The position numbers were made by a program, and so were the translations under genes. Below the pieces are notes generated by a model. It saw nothing but the letters and a program-made list of their open reading frames with translations. It did not search any database and was not told the origin of the DNA. Positions 51,439 to 58,954 of a stretch of DNA of 64,000 bases are shown in pieces. Each line of letters starts with the position of its first letter. The first letter of the stretch is position 1. The stretch spans positions 62,001-126,000 of the forward strand of contig NZ_JALMEW010000006.1 of NCBI RefSeq assembly GCF_023094245.1. Reading direction: 5' to 3'. The DNA comes from Halomonas getboli (GTDB taxonomy: Bacteria; Pseudomonadota; Gammaproteobacteria; Pseudomonadales; Halomonadaceae).

Positions 51439-52728
51439 ATGACCACATCCGCCCAGCTCTTTGAACGGGCCTGCCGCCACATCCCCGGAGGCGTGAATTC
51501 ACCGGTGCGTGCCTTCAAGGGCCTGGAGCGTTCGCCGGTGTTCATGGAGCGGGCGCAGGGCGCCTATCTGTTCGACGTCGAAGGCAAGCGCTATGTGGAC
51601 TATGTCGGCTCCTGGGGGCCGATGATCACCGGCCACGCCGACCCGGACGTGCTCGGCGCGGTGCGCGAGCGCCTCGACAACGGCCTCTCCTTCGGCACGC
51701 CCACGGCCATCGAGACCACCATGGCCGACCTGATCTGCGAGATGATCCCCAGCATCGAGATGGTGCGCATGGTCAACTCCGGCACCGAGGCCACCATGTC
51801 GGCGATCCGCCTGGCGCGCGGCTATACCGGGCGCGACAAGATCGTGAAGTTCGAGGGCAACTATCACGGCCACTCGGACTCGCTGCTGGTCAAGGCCGGC
51901 TCCGGCGCCCTGACCCACGGCGAGCCCAGTTCGCCGGGCGTGCCGGCCTCGCTGGCCGAGCATACCGTGACCCTGCCCTACAACGATCCTGACGCGGTCG
52001 AGCAGTGCTTCGAGGAGATCGGCGACCAGGTGGCCTGCATCATCGTCGAGCCGGTGGCCGGCAACATGAACTGCATCCCGCCACAGCCCGGCTTCCTCGA
52101 GACCCTGCGTCGGGTCTGCGATCGTCACGAGAGCGTGCTGATCTTCGACGAGGTGATGACCGGCTTCCGCGTGGCCATGGGTGGCGCCCAGGCGCATTAC
52201 GGCATCCAGCCCGACCTGACCTGCCTGGGCAAGATCGTCGGCGGCGGCATGCCGGTGGGCGCCTTCGGCGGTCGCCGCGGCATCATGGAGAACATCTCGC
52301 CGCTGGGTCCCGTCTATCAGGCCGGCACCCTGGCCGGCAATCCGCTGGCCATGGCGGCGGGCATCGCCCTGCTGACCAAGGTGCGCGAGCCGGGCTTCCA
52401 CGATGCCCTCGCCCAGCGCGTCGAGACCCTGTGCCACGGGCTGCAGGAGCGCGCCGATGCCGCCGGCATCGACATGATCACCCAGCGCGCCGGCGGCATG
52501 TTCGGCATTTTCTTCACCGGCCAGAGCCGGGTCGACAACTTCGCCCAGGCCACCGCCTGCGATGGCGACGCCTTCCGCCGCTTCTTCGCCGCCATGCTCG
52601 AGCAGGGCGTCTACATGGCCCCTTCCGCCTTCGAGGCCGGCTTCATGTCCAGCGCCCACGCGCCCGAGGACATCCAGTCGACCCTGGATGCGGCCGAAGC
52701 GGCCTTCGCCGCCATGCACCAGGCCTGA
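51439..52728 (+). CDS. hemL: glutamate-1-semialdehyde 2,1-aminomutase
   Basis: A 429-residue PLP enzyme making 5-aminolevulinate from glutamate semialdehyde. The PLP lysine is Lys265 in [19 protein letters not shown], the same number as in E. coli. The N-terminus [17 protein letters not shown] and [18 protein letters not shown] are diagnostic. GAGG precedes the ATG. It lies in a heme-biosynthesis neighbourhood with hemJ. Confidence 0.97.
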   Translation: MTTSAQLFERACRHIPGGVNSPVRAFKGLERSPVFMERAQGAYLFDVEGKRYVDYVGSWGPMITGHADPDVLGAVRERLDNGLSFGTPTAIETTMADLICEMIPSIEMVRMVNSGTEATMSAIRLARGYTGRDKIVKFEGNYHGHSDSLLVKAGSGALTHGEPSSPGVPASLAEHTVTLPYNDPDAVEQCFEEIGDQVACIIVEPVAGNMNCIPPQPGFLETLRRVCDRHESVLIFDEVMTGFRVAMGGAQAHYGIQPDLTCLGKIVGGGMPVGAFGGRRGIMENISPLGPVYQAGTLAGNPLAMAAGIALLTKVREPGFHDALAQRVETLCHGLQERADAAGIDMITQRAGGMFGIFFTGQSRVDNFAQATACDGDAFRRFFAAMLEQGVYMAPSAFEAGFMSSAHAPEDIQSTLDAAEAAFAAMHQA

Positions 52729-52764
52729 CGGCACCCGAAACGACCGCGTGAACGGAGAAGAACG

Positions 52765-54003
52765 ATGAACCAGCGACACGCCCCCGAAAGCCCGGCCCGT
52801 GATTTCACCCTCGAGACGCTGGTCGAGAGCCTGAGTGCCTGGCATGCCGATCACGCCGTCGAAGATGACGCCGAAGGCCTGCAGGTGGCCGTGCGCCGTC
52901 GAGTGGCCGTCGAGACGCAGGCCCTGGCATCGCTGATGATGGCCGATGAGGACCGGCAACGGCTGAGCGCCCTGAGTCGCTGGCTCGAGGAGAACCTTGC
53001 CCGCCTGGCATCGGTGCTGGAGGAGCGGGAAACGCAGCGGCTGCCGCGCAGCTGGGCCTGCGACCATCGTGGCGGGCGTCTGCTCGATGACGGGCGGGTG
53101 GTGATGGTCAACGCCATCGACCGCGACCTGCTGGGGCACGGCGCCGAGATCGTTCAGGATCCGGTGGCGGACCTCGCCTCCCTGCTGGTGGGCCTCGAGG
53201 TGCGCGACGAGGCCCGCCTGGCCAACCAGGCGCTGGATGCCTATCTGCGACATAGCGGAGACTACCGTGCGGCCCGCCTGCTGTCGCTGTTCCGGGTGCT
53301 GGAGTGCCTGGCCGGTGCTCGCCGGGCCCTGCGTCGCCTCGAGGCGGCCGAGGGCGACGATGAACGTCCGGCGCTGCGAGCGGAAACCATGGGCGCCTGC
53401 CGGCGCTATCTGGAGCTGGCGGAGCGTCACGCCGAGTTCCGCTTTCCGCCGCTGGTGATCGGCGTGGGCGTCTCGGGCAGCGGCAAGAGCCGCTTCACCC
53501 GCAGTCTGGTGGCCCGGTTGGGCGCCGTGCGCGTCAGCTCCTACGCCGAGCGTCGCCGCCTGCATGGACTTTCTCCACAGGGTGAGCCGGGCGAGGAGGC
53601 TGTGGATATCTTCAGTGTCGATGCCACCGAACGCACCTATCAGCGGCTGGCCCGGTGTGCCGGCAGCCTGCTCGATGCCGGCCTGCCGGCCTGCATCGAC
53701 GCGACCTGCCTGGCGCAGGCGCAGCGTGACTGGCTGCGACATCAGGCCGAGAGCCGCGGGCTGCCGGTGCTGCTGGTCAGCTTCGAGGCGGACCAGGCGA
53801 CCCTGACGCGGCGGATCACCAAGCGAGCCGGACGGTATGGCGCGACTGCCGAGGACGGCCTGACGGTGCTGTCGCATCAGCAGGAGCGCTTCGAGTCCTT
53901 CTCCGACGAGGAGCGCTACCACCTCGTGCGTCTGGATACCACCGCGGACAACGCCGGCGAGACCCTGGCCGGCATGATCCAGGAGCATATGCACTGGAGC
54001 TGA
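52765..54003 (+). CDS. P-loop kinase fused to a degenerate aminoglycoside-phosphotransferase-like domain (COG2187/COG0645 type)
   Basis: A 412-residue soluble protein. The C-terminal half has a P-loop kinase domain: VGVSGSGKSRFTR (Walker A, about residue 234), RVSSYAERRRLHGLSP and GLPACIDATCLAQAQRD. The N-terminal half resembles the C-lobe of the phosphotransferase-like domain in COG2187 proteins (VNAIDRDLLGHGAEIVQDPVADLASLLVGLE, YRAARLLSLFRVLECLAGARRAL). Where those relatives have the catalytic HGDLHLxNI, this protein has ACDHRGGRLL, and the N-lobe is missing. It therefore looks like a pseudokinase fragment retained as a partner of the P-loop domain. Full relatives are around 500 residues. 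It is 36 bp after hemL with a GGAGAAG site. Substrate unknown. Confidence 0.75.
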   Translation: MNQRHAPESPARDFTLETLVESLSAWHADHAVEDDAEGLQVAVRRRVAVETQALASLMMADEDRQRLSALSRWLEENLARLASVLEERETQRLPRSWACDHRGGRLLDDGRVVMVNAIDRDLLGHGAEIVQDPVADLASLLVGLEVRDEARLANQALDAYLRHSGDYRAARLLSLFRVLECLAGARRALRRLEAAEGDDERPALRAETMGACRRYLELAERHAEFRFPPLVIGVGVSGSGKSRFTRSLVARLGAVRVSSYAERRRLHGLSPQGEPGEEAVDIFSVDATERTYQRLARCAGSLLDAGLPACIDATCLAQAQRDWLRHQAESRGLPVLLVSFEADQATLTRRITKRAGRYGATAEDGLTVLSHQQERFESFSDEERYHLVRLDTTADNAGETLAGMIQEHMHWS

Positions 54004-54014
54004 GAGACGTGCCG

Positions 54015-54036
54015 AGGCCGGCCCACGTGCCGGCCT
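54015..54036 (+). terminator. hairpin after the P-loop kinase gene
   Basis: A perfect 8-bp GC stem (54015-54022 with 54029-54036) with a 6-nt loop lies 11 bp after the stop. It is followed by C-rich rather than T-rich sequence, so termination strength is doubtful. Confidence 0.5.
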
Positions 54037-54072
54037 GATCCCCCTGCCCTTCCCGACCGAGTGTCACGCCAG

Positions 54073-54163
54073 CTTGTCAGGCTGTGACAAGTCCGTAGAT
54101 GTCCATCCCTTCTTCAAGTCGATGAAACCGAAGTGCTTTTCTTGAGACGTGACAACAGTGTCA
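54073..54163. promoter_or_regulatory. two inverted repeats, candidate activator-binding sites
   Basis: CTTGTCA (54073-54079) pairs with TGACAAG (54085-54091) around a 5-bp spacer. TGACA (54150-54154) pairs with TGTCA (54159-54163) around a 4-bp spacer. Both lie 210-305 bp upstream of the sigma-54 promoter, the usual range for enhancer sites. Binding by the sigma-54 activator encoded at 58955-60403 is an inference. The rest of the 534-bp gap 54004-54537 is AT-richer than its surroundings and shows no convincing gene. Confidence 0.4.
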
Positions 54164-54375
54164 AGACTGCAACAGCTTTGTTCTTCTATTGTTTCACCAT
54201 GTTAACCTTCTGTTTTAAAAGTTTTTAATCCCGCCTTCCCGTGGAGATTCCACGGTATCTGTTTCATCCGCCTGACACTCCTTTCACGATATCGGCCGCT
54301 GCGCCTCTCCGACCGCCTGCTTTCCCGCGCTGCGCTCGAAAGCTTTGCTCAAGGCGTCAACCGCTTACCGAAAAC

Positions 54376-54391
54376 TGGCACGGTGCGTGCT
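54376..54391 (+). promoter_or_regulatory. sigma-54 (-24/-12) promoter of the glycine-rich protein operon
   Basis: The 16-mer TGGCACGGTGCGTGCT matches the sigma-54 consensus TGGCACGN4TTGCW at every fixed position except one (G for the first T of the -12 element). The GG and GC dinucleotides have the required spacing. It leaves an untranslated leader of about 135 bases before the ATG at 54538. A sigma-54-dependent activator is encoded in the same cluster. Confidence 0.75.
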
Positions 54392-54537
54392 CTGTATTGG
54401 TCGCCTGCGAGCGGGATCATCAATGATGTGTGATCGACTTCCGCCCGGGCGGGCAGAGAGCACCGATGCCGGCCGCGATCCATTGGATCGCCCGGTCTGA
54501 TGCAAGGGATTCAGTCGAATCGAACGGGAGTGTGATC

Positions 54538-55650
54538 ATGAAAGCTTATGCAATCGCGGGTACGTCCCTGCTGGCGCTGGTCATGGCGATTTCCACCGCC
54601 CAGGCCGATGACGCCGTGGCCGTAGGTGGTGCCAGCGGCAGCGCCAATGGCGGCAGCGGGTTTGGCATGGGGTTTGGCGCCGGCGGCAGCTCCGGCGGCG
54701 GTGACAGCAGCAGCTTCCTGACCGAAGACAACGAAAGCAATGACGGTGGTGACAGCTACGCCGGCAGCGGTGCCGGCACCGGGCTCGGCACCGGCGGCAA
54801 TGGTGGCTCGACCGGCCGGGGCGGCGATGCCTGGGCGATGAGCAACTCCTACAACACCACCAACATCACCACGGACATCTCCAACGTCCATGTGATGTCG
54901 CATCAGAGCATGAGCTCCAGTGTGTCGGGCGCAGGGATTCATGTCACCGGCGGCCATGGCGCCGTTGGGGCTGGCGGCGCCGCCGGTGGTGGCGCTCTGG
55001 CGATCAGTGCCGGCATGGGCATCGGTGGCGATGGCGGTAGCGGTCACGGCGATGGCGGCGGCGATGCCGATGCGATGGGCTTCGGTGCAGGCCATGGCGG
55101 CGAGGGGGTCGGCTTCGGTGCCGGCCATGGTGCCGGGTATGGCCTGGGCGGTGGCGCCAATGCCGGCAGCAGCTCGGGGAGCGGCGCCTCGGCCAGCAAT
55201 GAGGATGCTGAGGGTGGCCTGTTCGGCGGTGGCAGCCAGGATGCCGGCGCCGGGTCGAGCGCCGGATCCAGCGCGACGGCCGGCACCGGCGGTGCCGGAA
55301 CGGGCTCTGGCAGTGGCACCGGCGCAGGTTCTGGCACCGGTGGCAATGGCAGCGGTAGCGGCTGGGCCAGCGCGGTGGCCGGTAACGGCGGCAGCGGTTA
55401 CGGCGGCGGCGGCGGCGGCGGCCAAGGCGTTGGCGGCGATGCCTATGCCGCCGCGGGCGCCGGTGGTGCGGGAGGCAACGGCGGCAACGGTGGTGCGGCA
55501 GTGCTTCGCACCGGTGCGGCCAGCATCTCCGTGGCGGCCGGTGGCGTTTATGGTGGCGTGTCCAACATGAACAACTCCAGCGGCTTCTACAACTCGCAGC
55601 TGTCCGGCACCAGCATCGCGGCGCATAGCGGCGTGAGCATCGGCAACTGA
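54538..55650 (+). CDS. glycine-rich secreted protein (putative fibre/adhesin subunit)
   Basis: A 370-residue protein. The signal peptide MKAYAIAGTSLLALVMAIST ends at AQA-DD (about residue 23). The mature protein is strongly Gly/Ser/Ala-rich (124 Gly of 370 by my count), with short repeats such as GFGAGHG occurring twice near residues 181-197. Two less biased islands interrupt it: about 101-130 (Asn, Thr, Ser and Met rich, SNSYNTTNITTDISNVHVM) and the last 45 residues, ending SGFYNSQLSGTSIAAHSGVS. There are no Cys residues and no membrane helix after the signal. I do not recognise a Fap, curli or autotransporter domain. GGGAG precedes the ATG. It is first in a four-gene run with a small secreted protein, a C39 peptidase and a double-glycine-motif protein. 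Function as an extracellular structural protein is inferred. Confidence 0.8.
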   Translation: MKAYAIAGTSLLALVMAISTAQADDAVAVGGASGSANGGSGFGMGFGAGGSSGGGDSSSFLTEDNESNDGGDSYAGSGAGTGLGTGGNGGSTGRGGDAWAMSNSYNTTNITTDISNVHVMSHQSMSSSVSGAGIHVTGGHGAVGAGGAAGGGALAISAGMGIGGDGGSGHGDGGGDADAMGFGAGHGGEGVGFGAGHGAGYGLGGGANAGSSSGSGASASNEDAEGGLFGGGSQDAGAGSSAGSSATAGTGGAGTGSGSGTGAGSGTGGNGSGSGWASAVAGNGGSGYGGGGGGGQGVGGDAYAAAGAGGAGGNGGNGGAAVLRTGAASISVAAGGVYGGVSNMNNSSGFYNSQLSGTSIAAHSGVSIGN

Positions 55651-55656
55651 GGGATC

Positions 55657-55673
55657 GGGCCTCGCCGAGGCCC
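55657..55673 (+). terminator. short hairpin after the glycine-rich gene
   Basis: GGGCCTCG (55657-55664) and CGAGGCCC (55666-55673) form a compact GC stem immediately after the stop codon. It could act as a partial terminator or 3' stabiliser and so set the ratio between the first gene and the downstream genes. Confidence 0.45.
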
Positions 55674-55759
55674 GCTGAGCAAACCAGGAAACCAGGAACT
55701 GGCGGGGCGAGGCTCCGCCGGTTCCTTCACTGCCAGGCTGGCTACTGGAGGCAATGGCG

Positions 55760-56155
55760 ATGAAAAGGTCGGTACGGATGATGGGCGCTGCCGCGGGGGG
55801 CGCAATGCTCTTCGCACTGGCCACCGCCCAGGCAGCAGAGATGTCGACGCAGGATGACGCGGGATTCGGAGCGCGGGAAAGCATGTCGGCGGAAACCCTG
55901 GCGCAGACGCGCGGCCGGGATGGCGTCAATGTCCACCTGGAGCAGGTTCAGGTGCAGAGCGTTCAGGACATGAAGGCGGTCTCCTCCGGTTCGAGCTTTC
56001 AAGTCATCAATGGTGACATGGCGACCGGCAATATCACCTTCGAGAGCGGTTCCATGGGGCACTACAGCGGCACCGGAATCTTCAACAGCGTGACGGGCAA
56101 CGCCAACGCGATCAACAACGCCATCGGTATCAGCGTCTATATCGCCAACCCATGA
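55760..56155 (+). CDS. small secreted protein with an RG-type processing motif (putative minor subunit)
   Basis: A 131-residue protein with signal peptide MKRSVRMMGAAAGGAMLFAL ending at AQA-AE (about residue 25). After a short polar stretch comes MSAETLAQTRGR (residues 42-53), which aligns position by position with LSEGGMSELRGG of the secreted protein encoded at 56943-57656. The rest is a Gly/Asn/Ser/Val-rich, beta-prone sequence (NITFESGSMGHYSGTGIFNS, NAINNAIGISVYI) without Cys. GGAGG lies 8 bp before the ATG at 55760; an ATG two codons earlier is too close to it. It is followed closely by the C39 peptidase gene. No family is recognised with confidence; a minor fibre or adhesin subunit is inferred from context. 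Confidence 0.75.
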   Translation: MKRSVRMMGAAAGGAMLFALATAQAAEMSTQDDAGFGARESMSAETLAQTRGRDGVNVHLEQVQVQSVQDMKAVSSGSSFQVINGDMATGNITFESGSMGHYSGTGIFNSVTGNANAINNAIGISVYIANP

Positions 56156-56205
56156 GCGAGGCCGGATGCGATGACGGGCATCCGCCCTTTGCCGAGGTCG
56201 TGCCA

Positions 56206-56919
56206 ATGCGTAAGCAGCTGCAAGGCGTCCTGCTCATCGCCGCGCTGATGTTCGCGGCGGGAAAGAGCACGATGCCGCCCGCCGAAGCGGGAACCGTGCG
56301 TATTTCCAATCCCTTCGGCCACTTCGAGGTCGAGGCCAAGAGCCTGGCAGAGATCAGCTGGGAGGGCGTGGTGCGACAGCAGTACGACTTCAGCTGCGGC
56401 TCGGCCGCCGTCGCGACCTTGATGACCTATCACTATGGTCGTCCGACCACCGAGGCGGACGTCTTCGAAACAATGATCCGGCACGGCGATCGCGAGCAGA
56501 TCCAGACCTACGGCTTTTCCATGCTGGACATGAAGCGCTTCCTCGATGCCCGCGGCCTCGACGCCGATGGCTTCGAGATCACTCTGGACGACTTTATCCA
56601 CATCGGGGTGCCGGCGATCACGCTGGTCAACACCGGGGGCTACAAGCATTTCGTGGTGGTCAAGGGCGTGGACAAGGAGAACGTTCTGGTGGGCGATCCC
56701 GCGGCGGGAACCGTGGTGGTGCCGAGAGAAATCTTCCAGACGATGTGGAGCAACAAGGTGCTCGGGGTGCGTAACGATGTGGAAGTGGCCCGAGCGAACT
56801 TCAATAGCGAGCGGGACTGGCGGGTGCGCCCTGCCTCACCCATTGAATCAGGGGTTCAGCGCACCAGTGTGGGGTCGTATCTGCTGACGTTGCCGGGTGC
56901 CAACGAGCTGGGCAGATGA
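56206..56919 (+). CDS. periplasmic stand-alone C39 family peptidase
   Basis: A 237-residue protein with a signal peptide or N-terminal anchor (KQLQGVLLIAALMFAAG, residues 4-19) followed by a single C39 bacteriocin-processing-type peptidase domain. Catalytic residues are visible: oxyanion Gln58 and Cys64 in VRQQYDFSCGSAAVATLM, His148 in GGYKHFVVVKG, and Asp164 in LVGDPAAG. There is no ABC transporter part, so it must act alone in the periplasm, like FapD of the Fap amyloid system. C39 enzymes cut after double-glycine motifs, and the next gene encodes a protein with such a motif. Start ATG 56206 has GAGG at good spacing; ATG 56152 overlaps the previous stop (ATGA) but adds 18 polar residues before the signal sequence. 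Confidence 0.88.
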   Translation: MRKQLQGVLLIAALMFAAGKSTMPPAEAGTVRISNPFGHFEVEAKSLAEISWEGVVRQQYDFSCGSAAVATLMTYHYGRPTTEADVFETMIRHGDREQIQTYGFSMLDMKRFLDARGLDADGFEITLDDFIHIGVPAITLVNTGGYKHFVVVKGVDKENVLVGDPAAGTVVVPREIFQTMWSNKVLGVRNDVEVARANFNSERDWRVRPASPIESGVQRTSVGSYLLTLPGANELGR

Positions 56920-56942
56920 CGATGCTGCAGGAGTGACCGATC

Positions 56943-57656
56943 ATGAATAGGCAGATGATTTTCGAGTCGGGATCGACCGGGCGTCACAAGAGGCATGCCT
57001 GGTGGGGAGCGCCCCTGCTGGTAGGAAGCCTGATCCTGGCGACCAACGCCGCGGCGGCCACGGCGACGTCCGGGATCCTGTCCGCAGGGACACACGATAT
57101 CTATTATCGTGGCGAGATGCTGTCCGAGGGCGGCATGTCGGAGCTGCGAGGGGGATTTCGGATGGCCGGCATGGAGCTCAATTTCGGCGCCAAGCTGACC
57201 TCCGACATCAACGACCGCGTGCGTTACATCACCCAGGTGGCTTTCGATAATGCCGGCGCCAGGGTGCTGTCGCGAACGCTGGAACAATCGGCAACGACTG
57301 GCATCGATGTGACACCGGTGAGCCCTAATCCGGGAAGCGCTTCTGCTGCGGGGAATGCTGTCGAGAGTGCCGTGAAGGGCGGTATCAACGCTGCCGATAT
57401 CGCTGGCGCACTCAATCTGGATGGGCTGTCTGACTTTTCCGGCGTCCTGGTGAGTGACCCTGCAGGCGGGGGCATGACGGCCGCCCTGCATAACATCACG
57501 CGCAATGCCATCATCAGCAGTCTGTCGACGACCGCCAGTGGCCAGAGCATCAGCAATAAAATCGATGTCAGCGTGAATGTCCTGAATTTCAGGGAAATAC
57601 GCGCTTCCCGCCAGCGTGCCATGATTCTCAACTCCTTGCAGGGCATTCCTCGATGA
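56943..57656 (+). CDS. secreted protein with a double-glycine-like motif (putative C39 peptidase substrate)
   Basis: A 237-residue protein. After a basic N-terminus, a hydrophobic segment (about 22-36, APLLVGSLILATNAAA) acts as signal peptide. A short stretch leads to LSEGGMSELRGG (60-71), which fits the double-glycine leader consensus: Leu -12, Ser -11, hydrophobic -7 and -4, Gly -2, Gly -1. Following it is FRMAGMELNFGAKL and a long region rich in Ser, Ala, Asn, Thr and Ile with no Cys. The motif lies inside the exported protein, where the co-encoded periplasmic C39 peptidase could reach it. AGGAG precedes the ATG and a strong terminator follows. No named family is recognised. Confidence 0.78.
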   Translation: MNRQMIFESGSTGRHKRHAWWGAPLLVGSLILATNAAAATATSGILSAGTHDIYYRGEMLSEGGMSELRGGFRMAGMELNFGAKLTSDINDRVRYITQVAFDNAGARVLSRTLEQSATTGIDVTPVSPNPGSASAAGNAVESAVKGGINAADIAGALNLDGLSDFSGVLVSDPAGGGMTAALHNITRNAIISSLSTTASGQSISNKIDVSVNVLNFREIRASRQRAMILNSLQGIPR

Positions 57657-57678
57657 AGAGTGCCTCGTGACATAGGAG

Positions 57679-57705
57679 AAAAGGCTGCCGTTCTGGCAGC
57701 CTTTT
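57679..57705. terminator. strong bidirectional terminator
   Basis: An 11-bp perfect stem (57679-57689 with 57695-57705), loop GTTCT, has four A on the left and four T on the right. It ends the plus-strand operon 22 bp after its last stop and faces the minus-strand outer-membrane protein gene. Confidence 0.9.
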
Positions 57706-57764
57706 CTCTTCATCAGCTTTTCTGGTCCCCATCGAAGTGGGCGCATAGATTGGAAAATAGTGGC

Positions 57765-58835
57765 CTAGAAGGCATTCAGGCCGAAGGGAGCGCGCAGAGT
57801 GAGCGTGGTATCCGGCGCGTCCTCTGTGACACCGAACTCCAGACCGAGATTGAGCACCGAGTCATCGGACATCTGGTACGACCAGCCAAGCAGCATGGAG
57901 CCCACGTTCAGGCTACGGTTGCTGGTCGTCACGCTGTTTCCGGTATCGGGGTCAACGTAGGTGGTGTCCGTTTCCTGGATAAAGTCATTCTTGTAGCCCA
58001 GGGTGAACGATGATCTGGGGTTGATCGAGTAGGCCATGCCGAGGCTCATGCGTACGGCATCACCTGGATCAACCTCCTTGACATGAACGCCGCCAATCGT
58101 CTCATCGACGTCGTCCTTGAGGTTGAACAGATACCCAAGGTTGGCGAAATAGACTGCCGGAGCGGAGGGCATCAGCATCGTCAGGCTGGGTTCGATGGAA
58201 TGAAATCCCGAACCGGTTGCCAGTTCGGTGGCGACGCCATTTTCATCGTAGTCAATATCGAACGGTCCATCACCGGTCGTGGACTTGTAGCGCAGGTTGC
58301 CGACGAAGAAAGGACCACCGTTTCTGCCGCTGTTGATTTGATAATGCGCGGCAATTTCGACATCGCCCAGTCCGCCATTGGACTGGCTGCGCTCGAGATC
58401 GAAATCAGCTTCTGCCACACCAACGTTGGCGGTGTCGTCACGATAAAGGTAGGGTACCCGAAGCTCCAGCTCGAGACGGTTGGTAACGCCGAGCCGACCT
58501 GTGACGGCCGCGGTGTAGGTATCTCGATCGATATCCTCGGCGGTCAGCTCGCCGATCTGCAGGGTGCTGAGGATCTCGACGCCACGAAAGGTGAGACGGT
58601 TTACGCTGGCATGGGAGTACTGAAACTCGGGCTCGATGACCAGGCGCCCCTTGGGAGTCAGTACGCCACCGATGTCCGGTATTGCCTGAATTTCTGGTGC
58701 TTGTTCGACTGGCGGCGGACGCTGTCCGACCGGCTGAATGGCCTCTTCACCGTCTGTCTGCGCCCAGCCTTGACCGACCATGGCAAGCGGCACAAGGCCA
58801 CATGCCCAGGTCAACCTTCTATCCATCCGCTTCAT
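57765..58835 (-). CDS. outer-membrane beta-barrel 'transporter' (Phenol_MetA_deg/FapF-like)
   Basis: A 356-residue protein with signal peptide (LTWACGLVPLAMVGQGWAQ). A short Pro/Gln-rich linker (about 30-55) leads to GGVLTPKGRLVIEPEFQYSH, the typical opening of the COG4313/Phenol_MetA_deg-type barrels. Alternating amphipathic strands continue to the C-terminus, which ends in an aromatic residue (LNAF). FapF, the channel exporting Fap amyloid subunits, has a comparable barrel with this opening motif, though its long N-terminal plug region is not evident here. It is convergent with the secreted-protein operon and next to the sigma-54 activator gene. Assignment as the exporter of the secreted subunits is inference. 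Confidence 0.78.
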   Translation of the reverse strand: MKRMDRRLTWACGLVPLAMVGQGWAQTDGEEAIQPVGQRPPPVEQAPEIQAIPDIGGVLTPKGRLVIEPEFQYSHASVNRLTFRGVEILSTLQIGELTAEDIDRDTYTAAVTGRLGVTNRLELELRVPYLYRDDTANVGVAEADFDLERSQSNGGLGDVEIAAHYQINSGRNGGPFFVGNLRYKSTTGDGPFDIDYDENGVATELATGSGFHSIEPSLTMLMPSAPAVYFANLGYLFNLKDDVDETIGGVHVKEVDPGDAVRMSLGMAYSINPRSSFTLGYKNDFIQETDTTYVDPDTGNSVTTSNRSLNVGSMLLGWSYQMSDDSVLNLGLEFGVTEDAPDTTLTLRAPFGLNAF

Positions 58836-58954
58836 GAGATTTTCCCCTTTTTCCCCTGAATCGATGCCTCGCTTAAGGACCTTGCTGTTCTCTCTATCGC
58901 CTCATTTTCCTCCAAAAATGGCTTCATGATCGATAGTGGTAAGTCGTTCAAGCG

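Noticed and set aside
54241-54426. 61-codon open frame between the P-loop kinase gene and the glycine-rich gene
   Set aside because: GTG start without a ribosome-binding site, and it overlaps the sigma-54 promoter; composition does not look coding.
54511-55929. 472-codon minus-strand frame opposite the glycine-rich gene
   Set aside because: Antisense of Gly/Ala codons gives Ala/Thr/Pro-rich low-complexity sequence; the plus strand has a signal peptide, ribosome-binding site and promoter.
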